Assembly: GCF_002117485.1 (NCBI RefSeq)
Contig: NZ_CP021033.1
Location: 248,001-312,000 of the forward strand
DNA from: Rhizobium sp. NXC14
GTDB taxonomy: Bacteria; Pseudomonadota; Alphaproteobacteria; Rhizobiales; Rhizobiaceae
DNA length: 64,000 nt
Direction of reading: 5' to 3'
Positions 57,944 to 64,000 of this stretch are shown here, piece by piece. A program made the position numbers and the translations under genes. Each line of letters starts with the position of its first letter. The stretch's first letter is position 1. The notes below the pieces were generated by a model, which worked only from the letters and a program-made list of their open reading frames with translations, was not told where the DNA came from and did no database searches.

Positions 57944-59341
57944 ATGACCCGCCAAATCAGGCTGAACGCCTTCGATATGAATTGCGTCGGACATCAGTCG
58001 CCGGGGCTCTGGCGCCATCCGCGCGACAAGTCCTGGACCTACAAGGATCTCGACTATTGGGTGCATCTGGCAAAGACGCTAGAGCGGGGCAAGTTCGACG
58101 GGCTGTTCATCGCCGACGTGCTCGGCGTCTACGATGTGCTGAACGGCAATGTCGATGCGGCACTGCGCCATTCCGCGCAGGTGCCGGTCAACGATCCGCT
58201 GCAGCTCATCCCGACGATGTCTCACGAGACCGAGCATCTCGGCTTCGGCCTGACCGCCTCACTCTCCTTCGAGCATCCCTACACTTTCGCCCGGCGCATC
58301 TCGACGCTTGACCACCTGACGAAGGGGCGTGTCGGCTGGAACATCGTCACCTCCTATCTCAACAGCGGCGCGCTGAATATCGGCCAGCCCGCGCAGACGA
58401 AGCATGACGATCGTTACGATCTCGCCGAGGAATATCTCGAGGTCTGCTACAAGCTGTGGGAGGGCAGCTGGGAGGACGGTGCCGTCGTTCGCGACCGGGA
58501 AAGCGGTATCTTCACCCATCCGGACAAGGTCCATCCGATCAACCATTCCGGCAAGCATTTCAACGTGCCCGGCATCCATTTGAGCGAACCCTCGCCGCAG
58601 CGCACGCCGGTACTCTACCAGGCCGGCGCCTCCAGCCGCGGCAAGGATTTCGCCGGCGCCCACGCCGAATGCATCTTCGTCGCCTCGCCGTCAAAGGCCG
58701 TGTTGAAACGCTATGTCGCCAATGTCCGCAAGGCAGCCGAGCGCGTCGGCCGCAACCCACGCGAAATCCTTGCCTTCAACCTGCAGACTGTGGTGCTCGG
58801 CGAGACGGATGCCGAGGCGCAGCGCAAGTTCAACGAATACCGCAAATACGCCTCCTTCGAGGGCGCATTGACGCTGATCTCCGGCTGGACGGGCATCGAT
58901 TTCGGTCAGTTCGCACCCGATGAGGTGCTGCGGCATCGTCATACCAATGCGGTGCAATCGGCCGTCGAGACCTTCACCACGATTGATCCCACAAAGGAAT
59001 GGACGGTACGCGAAATGGCCGATTGGGTCGGCGTCGGCGGCTTCGGTCCAGTTTTCGTCGGCTCGCCGCAGACAGTCGCTGATCTGATGCAGGAATGGAT
59101 CGACGATACCGATGTCGACGGATTCAACCTCGCCTATGCCGTGACGCCCGAGAGTTTCGAGGATGCCGTCGACCTGCTGGTGCCGGAATTGCAGAAGCGC
59201 GGCGTCTACAAGACCGAATATGCCAAAGGAACGCTGCGGGAAAAGCTTGGAGGAGCAGGCCCACGGCTTGTCGCGCCGCATCCGGGGGCGGCCTACCGCA
59301 ATCTGCTTAGCGAACCGGCGCGCCTGGCCGCCAACGGTTGA
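57944..59341 (+). CDS. LLM-class flavin monooxygenase (NtaA/DszA family), copy 2
   Basis: 465 residues. Starts RQIRLNAFDMNCVGHQSPGLWRHP; GRVGWNIVTSYLNSGALNIG and DGAVVRDRESGIFTHPDKVHPINHSGKHFNVPG match the family. Different enough from copy 1 to have another substrate. AAGGAAG ribosome site. Operonic with the importer, so it probably oxidises the imported compound. No gene was recognised in 59342-59567. Confidence 0.9.
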   Translation: MTRQIRLNAFDMNCVGHQSPGLWRHPRDKSWTYKDLDYWVHLAKTLERGKFDGLFIADVLGVYDVLNGNVDAALRHSAQVPVNDPLQLIPTMSHETEHLGFGLTASLSFEHPYTFARRISTLDHLTKGRVGWNIVTSYLNSGALNIGQPAQTKHDDRYDLAEEYLEVCYKLWEGSWEDGAVVRDRESGIFTHPDKVHPINHSGKHFNVPGIHLSEPSPQRTPVLYQAGASSRGKDFAGAHAECIFVASPSKAVLKRYVANVRKAAERVGRNPREILAFNLQTVVLGETDAEAQRKFNEYRKYASFEGALTLISGWTGIDFGQFAPDEVLRHRHTNAVQSAVETFTTIDPTKEWTVREMADWVGVGGFGPVFVGSPQTVADLMQEWIDDTDVDGFNLAYAVTPESFEDAVDLLVPELQKRGVYKTEYAKGTLREKLGGAGPRLVAPHPGAAYRNLLSEPARLAANG

Positions 59342-59567
59342 ACAAATAATAGCTGCTGAAAAAATGTCTCGCGAACCCCGATCATTCGAATTTTATTGAG
59401 GCCGTCACCGAGCCATGCGACGCCGACCCCCACAGCGCTCAGGTAAGCGGGTCATCCGCGGGTGCCGCCGCCGCTTCAGAGGCGATGTGGCAGCATTCGG
59501 CCGCTGAATATTTGGCTCTTGATAATCGCGTGCTCGCAAGGCAGGAGAGTGGCATCGCGGAGACTGG

Positions 59568-60437
59568 ATGCAGATGACGACATTGGCGGATTCGCAGGGC
59601 CTGGAGATTTCGCATGAGGGGCATCACACCCGTCTGAAATGGCACCGGCTGCGCAAGCGCGTTGCCGATCCCCTGTTCTCCGCCGAAGTGATGGCGGAAG
59701 GTTTTGCGGCAGGCGCCTCGATGGAACTCGATCTGCGCGTGCGTGCCGACGGCGGCTTCGCCGTGCTGCACGACAGGGAGCTCGAAGGTGAAACGACGGG
59801 CCGCGGACCAATCGCTGCCAAGAACGTTGCCGACCTCCGCGATGTCAGGATGAAGGACGGCGCCCGGCCGCTGATCCTTAGCGAGGATCTTGCCGACATG
59901 ATGCAGTCAACGCATCCGGCCGCATTGCTGCAATTCGACATGAAGGACGATTACGAAGCTGTCGGCACCCGCGGCATCGAGCATCTTGCGGTGCATTTCC
60001 GTGACATCACCGCCTCGGTGATCGTCAGCGGTGGCAGTCTCGACCTCATTGTGGCGGTCAAGGAAAAGCTTCCACATCTGCTGCGCGGCATCGATCCGAC
60101 CGAGAAACTTCACGATATCCGTCAGGCCAGCGGCTGGAGGGCGGCCGAAATGGAACTGCGCGCCGACCTTCGCGGTCCGACCGAACCTGACACCGTCTAT
60201 CTCCACTGGCAGCTGATCCTTGATGCCGCCGAGGATGGCTTCGACCTGATCGGACTCTGCCGGGACGAAGGCAAACGCGTCGATGCATGGACCTTCACCT
60301 TGAAGGATCCGGAGGCTGGATTCAGCGATGCGGAATGGCGGAACTTTTCGGCGCTGATGGCCCTGAAGCCGGACCAGATCACCACCGACGAAGCGCCGGC
60401 GACGGAACGCGCATGGCGCCGTCGCATCCCCGGCTAA
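59568..60437 (+). CDS. Degenerate glycerophosphodiester phosphodiesterase-like protein
   Basis: 289 residues with a GDPD barrel: MELDLRVRADGGFAVLHDRELEGETTGRGPIAAKNVADLRDV keeps the Glu-x-Asp and His-Asp residues. The usual N-terminal HRGxxxxxPENT is only WHRLRKRVADPLFSAEVMAEG, so the His-Arg is kept but the Gly and Asn region is lost. Activity may differ from the canonical GDPD at 62252. GGAG lies 5 nt before the ATG. Overlaps the phosphatase gene tail to tail by 4 nt. Confidence 0.72.
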   Translation: MQMTTLADSQGLEISHEGHHTRLKWHRLRKRVADPLFSAEVMAEGFAAGASMELDLRVRADGGFAVLHDRELEGETTGRGPIAAKNVADLRDVRMKDGARPLILSEDLADMMQSTHPAALLQFDMKDDYEAVGTRGIEHLAVHFRDITASVIVSGGSLDLIVAVKEKLPHLLRGIDPTEKLHDIRQASGWRAAEMELRADLRGPTEPDTVYLHWQLILDAAEDGFDLIGLCRDEGKRVDAWTFTLKDPEAGFSDAEWRNFSALMALKPDQITTDEAPATERAWRRRIPG

Positions 60438-61255
60438 CTGGCGAGCGTCAGTCCCGCGCTCTCAAGGATGAAGGCAAATTCACCTGCGAGCCCCGGCGCA
60501 TGGGCGACGACAGGGCCGCCATCGGCAAGTAGACGGCCGACCGGCGGCATCACAACCGTGGCGCCGGCCTCTTCGGCGATCAGCGCACCGGCGAGCATAT
60601 CCCAGGCATTGAGGTGACGTTCGTAACAGAGGTCAGCGGCGCCCTCGGCGACGCGCACCAGGTCAATGGCGGCTGCGCCCATGCGCCGATAATCCATGCC
60701 GCGCTCATGAAGTCGCCTGGAGAGCGCGAGATACTCGTCGAAGCTCGTTTTGCGCGAATGCCCGAGAATAATGAGCGCACTGGCGGGATCGGCAGTCGTC
60801 GCCGCATGGATCGGCAGCCCATCCTTGAAGGCTCCGCCGCCGCGAACAGCGTGAAAGACTTTATCCTCAGCAGCGTCGTAAACGACGCCGATCTCGATCT
60901 TGTCGCCGACGACAAAGGCGATCGAAACGCCCCAATAACGGAACCCCCTGATATAGTTGGTCGTGCCGTCGATCGGATCGACGACCCAGGTGCCGGCTCC
61001 TTCCGATTGCCCGCCGCTCTCTTCTCCCATGAAGGTATCGTCCGGGAAGCGCGAGATGAGCCCCTGGCGGATCGCCTGCTCCGCTCTCCCGTCGGCGATG
61101 GTGACGAAGTCCTGCAATCCCTTGCTTTGAACGGCGAGAGTGCCGGGATCCGACTCGCGCCGGAACCTGGCTGTCTCCCGTCCAACCTCGAGCGCAACAG
61201 CAATGGCTGCCTCAGCCCGTGCACGGATGGCAGCGGCGTCGAATGCGGCATTCAT
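60434..61255 (-). CDS. Inositol monophosphatase-family protein
   Basis: 273 residues. GEESGG, WVVDPIDGTTNYIRGF and LNAWDMLAGALIAEEAGA give a complete IMPase active site, unlike the copy at 40725. The ATG (MNAAFDAAAIRAR) overlaps the LacI stop by ATGA; a longer in-frame opening inside lacI is not used. In this glycerophosphodiester operon it may remove phosphate from inositol or glycerol phosphates freed by GDPD. Confidence 0.9.
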   Translation of the reverse strand: MNAAFDAAAIRARAEAAIAVALEVGRETARFRRESDPGTLAVQSKGLQDFVTIADGRAEQAIRQGLISRFPDDTFMGEESGGQSEGAGTWVVDPIDGTTNYIRGFRYWGVSIAFVVGDKIEIGVVYDAAEDKVFHAVRGGGAFKDGLPIHAATTADPASALIILGHSRKTSFDEYLALSRRLHERGMDYRRMGAAAIDLVRVAEGAADLCYERHLNAWDMLAGALIAEEAGATVVMPPVGRLLADGGPVVAHAPGLAGEFAFILESAGLTLAS

Positions 61256-62259
61256 CAGGCGGTCCTTCTTCTTATCAATGTCACCGGCGTGGACTCGACA
61301 CGCGCCGTCAGCTCCGGTTCGGCCATCCGGCTGATCAGCAGGTCGACGGTTTGTTCTGCCTGGATGTCGCATGGCTGGCGGATGGTCGTCAGGTCGTAGG
61401 CGGTCCACGCGGCCTGGGGGATGTCGTCATGGCCGATAATGCGGAGCGGCGGCGTCTCGTCGCGGCTCCTGCCCTGCATGACGCGGTCGATCACCCCGCA
61501 GGCCATGTAGTCATTGGCGCAGAACAGCCCATCGATGCCGGATGCAGCCAGGTCGGTTGCCGCGTCATAACCGCTCCGATAGTCGTTGATTTTGACCTGC
61601 AGGAACTGCCCCTCAACGCCAAGCTGCTTGCAACGGGCGACGAAGGCCTCGCTGCGACGTCGCGCCGTATAGGATCTGGCCGGGGCGGCCATCACGGCGG
61701 GCTTACGCACGCCGCTATCGATCAGATGGCTGGCCGCCAGATGACCCGCCATGCTGTCGTCGGAGATGATGCGGTCGACAAAAGGAATGTCGTTGCCCTT
61801 GTTGATCAGGACGATCGGCACGCCTTCGGCCGCGCATTGTTCGCAGATTTCGGTCGGCGGTGCGTCCGACGTGACGATGACGCCTGACACGGCGTAATGC
61901 AGCAACTGGCCAATGACCGTTGAAGTATCCGCCTCCTGTGAGGTTGGCAGCAGGATCGGGCGGAAGTTACGGGCGAGCAGCGCCCGGGACAGATGCTCGA
62001 TCTGCAGCGTGCGGAACGGGTTGTCGAAACCCGCGGCGACGAGACCGACGAGATCGGAACGCTTGTTGGTGAGGCTTCGGGCAAGATAATTCACTCGATA
62101 GCCGAGTTCCTTGGCGGCCTGATAGACCTTCTCGCGCGTTTTCGGCGAAACGCTGGCATCCGGCGTGAAGGCGCGCGACACGGCGGCGCGCGAGACGCCG
62201 GCCACCCGCGCCACGTCGAAGGAGGTTACCTTGCGCGGTCCCTTGTCCTTGTCAGCCAA
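61255..62259 (-). CDS. LacI-family transcriptional regulator embedded in the GDPD operon
   Basis: 334 residues. Helix-turn-helix VTSFDVARVAGVSRAAVSRAFTPDASVSPKTREKVYQAAKELGYRVNYLARSLTN, then a ligand domain. It overlaps the gdpd gene by 8 nt and the phosphatase gene by ATGA, so it is co-transcribed with the genes it probably controls. The target operator would be upstream of the transporter genes beyond the window. Confidence 0.92.
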   Translation of the reverse strand: MADKDKGPRKVTSFDVARVAGVSRAAVSRAFTPDASVSPKTREKVYQAAKELGYRVNYLARSLTNKRSDLVGLVAAGFDNPFRTLQIEHLSRALLARNFRPILLPTSQEADTSTVIGQLLHYAVSGVIVTSDAPPTEICEQCAAEGVPIVLINKGNDIPFVDRIISDDSMAGHLAASHLIDSGVRKPAVMAAPARSYTARRRSEAFVARCKQLGVEGQFLQVKINDYRSGYDAATDLAASGIDGLFCANDYMACGVIDRVMQGRSRDETPPLRIIGHDDIPQAAWTAYDLTTIRQPCDIQAEQTVDLLISRMAEPELTARVESTPVTLIRRRTA

Positions 62260-63022
62260 GTGCTTTCTCCTTCGTCGTCGGCGGCCGCATCAGATCGGGC
62301 AGATCGGTGCAGATGCCGAGAACCGGGAGTTTCATGAGGTCATCGAGAATGGTCCGCCGCTCTTCGTGCCAGAGCACGATCTCGCGGCCCACCTCGAAGG
62401 CACGATGCAGCAGCGACTCGGTCACCAGATCCTGCGGACGCTCCCCTGCCCTTTCCCAGCAGAGATGGAGGATATCTGCGCCGGCCTCATCACCGAGAGC
62501 ATGCGGATCGTGGCCGACGCGGATCAGCACCGAGAGCGGAAAATCGCAGGCAGCGTCCCTGAGTTCGCGCACCTGAGCGGTATCGAAGGAGCCAAGGCAG
62601 GCAAAGCGCTGGTTCATTTCGACAAGGTGCTGCCAGCATCGGATGCCGGTCCCCGGCGCCTTGAGCTCGACATAGAGGCCGGTCCCCGTCTCTCGAGCGA
62701 GAGCGGCGACCTGCGAAAAGCTCGGCACGTCGACGCCGTCAAGGTCGGCAAGCTCCGCTGCCGTCATTTCCGAGATGCGCCGGTCGATGCCGTAGACCCG
62801 GTCCAGATGGTCGTCATGCGAGACGACCACCACGCCGTCGCCGGTCAGCTGCGTGTCGAGCTCCCACATCTCGGCGCCGAGTTCGGCTGCGCGGCGGAAC
62901 GCGGCGATAGTGTTTTCGCGTTCATGGCCGCTGGCGCCGCGATGGCCGATGCAGAAGGGAAGCCGGCCCTTGGCCGTCGGCCAGCCATAACGTTCGAAGA
63001 AGGTCGAAAAATCGCGGGTCAT
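62252..63022 (-). CDS. Glycerophosphodiester phosphodiesterase (UgpQ-like)
   Basis: 256 residues. Active site CIGHRGASGHERENTIAAFRRAAELGAEMWELDTQLTGDGVVVVSHDD holds His, Glu-x-Asp and His in order. Hydrolyses glycerophosphodiesters such as glycerophosphocholine to glycerol 3-phosphate. No signal peptide, so it acts on imported substrate. ATGA overlap with the ABC ATPase gene. Confidence 0.93.
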   Translation of the reverse strand: MTRDFSTFFERYGWPTAKGRLPFCIGHRGASGHERENTIAAFRRAAELGAEMWELDTQLTGDGVVVVSHDDHLDRVYGIDRRISEMTAAELADLDGVDVPSFSQVAALARETGTGLYVELKAPGTGIRCWQHLVEMNQRFACLGSFDTAQVRELRDAACDFPLSVLIRVGHDPHALGDEAGADILHLCWERAGERPQDLVTESLLHRAFEVGREIVLWHEERRTILDDLMKLPVLGICTDLPDLMRPPTTKEKALG

Positions 63023-64000
63023 CAGAGCCTCGTTCCGTTCTCGTCGAAGACGAACACGCCGCGGCTGTCGATCCCCCAGGCGACATCGTCGCCGACGTGA
63101 ATATCGTTGCGCGCCGGCTGGATCGAGCGTAGCAGCGGACCGCCGGCAAGACGCACGTCGTAAAGATTTTCTCGCCCTTGCGTTTCGGCGAAGGTGATCT
63201 TGCCGGTCACGGTGATGTCGCCGGCCGGCGTAAAATGCTCCGGCCGGACGCCAAGCATCAGCTTGCTGCCTTCGGCGGCGCCGATCGCGTCGGGCAACGA
63301 CACCCGGATCTCACTTTCCGGAATTGCGAAAGCGCCGTTTTCCATGACGCCGCGCAGGAAGGTGATCGGCGGATTGCCGAGAAAGCCGGCGACGAAGGCG
63401 GTCCTCGGATCGTTGTACATCTCGGCCGGCGTGGCGATCTGGACGATCTCGCCCTCCTTCATGATAGCGATACGGTCGCACATGCTCATCGCCTCCACCT
63501 GGTCATGGGTGACGAGGATGGCGGTGATGCCGGTCTCGCGCTGCAGGCGTCGGATCTCCGAGCGCATTTCAAGGCGCAGCTTGGCGTCGAGGTTGGCGAG
63601 GGGTTCGTCGAGCAGCAGCACGTCGGGCTTGCGGATCAGTGCCCGGGCCAGCGCCACACGCTGCTGCTGGCCGCCGGAAAGCTCGGCCGGCCGGCGGCTC
63701 ATCAGATTGCCGATGTGAACCAGGGCTGCGATACGATCGACCTCTTTGCGGATCTCGGCGGCAGGCGCGCCCTTGACCTTCAGAGGAAATCCAATGTTCT
63801 CGGCAACCGTCATATGCGGGTAGAGCGCATAGGACTGGAAGACGACACCGACATTGCGGGCTTGGCTCGGCAGGTCCGTGACATCCCGATCGCCGAAAAG
63901 GATGCGTCCGCCGGTCGGCCGGTGGATGCCGCAGACTGCAAAAAGCGTCGTCGACTTGCCGCAGCCGGACGGGCCAAGCAGCGCCAGCATCTCGCCGCCG
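63022..64000 (-). CDS. ABC transporter ATPase, UgpC/MalK-like (5' end beyond window)
   Basis: At least 326 residues; the N-terminus lies past the window edge, and the visible part begins GGEMLALLGPSGCGKSTT (Walker A). Q-loop FQSYALYPHMTV, signature LSGGQQQRVALARAL, Walker B LLLDEPLANLDAKLR, and a C-terminal regulatory domain. Directly upstream of GDPD, which suggests import of glycerol 3-phosphate or glycerophosphodiesters. Binding-protein and permease genes are presumably further upstream. Confidence 0.92.
   Translation of the reverse strand, partial: GGEMLALLGPSGCGKSTTLFAVCGIHRPTGGRILFGDRDVTDLPSQARNVGVVFQSYALYPHMTVAENIGFPLKVKGAPAAEIRKEVDRIAALVHIGNLMSRRPAELSGGQQQRVALARALIRKPDVLLLDEPLANLDAKLRLEMRSEIRRLQRETGITAILVTHDQVEAMSMCDRIAIMKEGEIVQIATPAEMYNDPRTAFVAGFLGNPPITFLRGVMENGAFAIPESEIRVSLPDAIGAAEGSKLMLGVRPEHFTPAGDITVTGKITFAETQGRENLYDVRLAGGPLLRSIQPARNDIHVGDDVAWGIDSRGVFVFDENGTRL

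Overview
The window reads as a replicon segment of an alphaproteobacterium of the Rhizobium/Agrobacterium group. It is GC-rich and dense with ABC importers. Operons are packed with ATGA or TTGA start/stop overlaps. The thiamine operon thiC-thiO-thiS-thiG-thiE sits behind a THI-box leader, as described for Rhizobium etli, where it is plasmid-borne. No replication, conjugation, rRNA, tRNA, CRISPR or insertion-sequence genes were found, so 'secondary replicon' is an inference from gene content.

Layout. 1-4654: thiamine operon on the minus strand (thiE cut by the window edge), with TPP riboswitch and promoter. 4885-9626: SbcD/YhaO-like nuclease plus SbcC/YhaN-like ATPase. 9739-10444: PIN toxin/antitoxin pair. 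10674-11588: acetamidase/formamidase-type enzyme. 11605-19453: a plant-signal-type locus. A LuxR solo carries the Met/Trp substitutions of plant-responsive (PipR/OryR/NesR-type) regulators. It is flanked on both sides by proline iminopeptidase genes and followed by a peptide ABC importer. A 20-bp lux-box-like element (17/20 identical between copies) lies upstream of both peptidase genes in the same relative orientation.

19537-20412: YghU-type glutathione transferase. 20567-28136: carbohydrate-type ABC importer with a Gfo/Idh/MocA oxidoreductase, cupin and GntR regulator, divergent from two genes matching the two halves of plant Tm-1 protein. 28325-30178: universal stress protein behind a FixK/FNR-like box, then CbpA and CbpM. 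30197-31800: PlsC and CdsA lipid genes. 31974-39268: BMP-type nucleoside/nucleobase importer with an amidase and a CodA-like deaminase whose second active-site Asp is replaced by Cys. 39262-41558: methyltransferase, MsrA, inositol-phosphatase-like protein. 41665-49176: second CUT1 sugar operon with isomerase, oxidoreductase and a divergent LacI regulator over a perfect 14-bp palindrome. 49182-49904: second toxin/antitoxin pair.

49923-59341: two flavin-dependent LLM monooxygenases and two DszC/SfnB-like oxidoreductases around a ribose-type ABC importer, probably for an organosulfur or related compound. 59568-64000: glycerophosphodiester region (degenerate GDPD-like gene, inositol-phosphatase-like gene, LacI regulator, canonical GDPD, UgpC-type ATPase cut by the window edge).

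Overall the segment is a catabolic and uptake island of six separate ABC importers, mostly with a local regulator. The most notable part is the LuxR-solo/iminopeptidase/peptide-importer module, which probably lets the bacterium sense and use plant-derived molecules.
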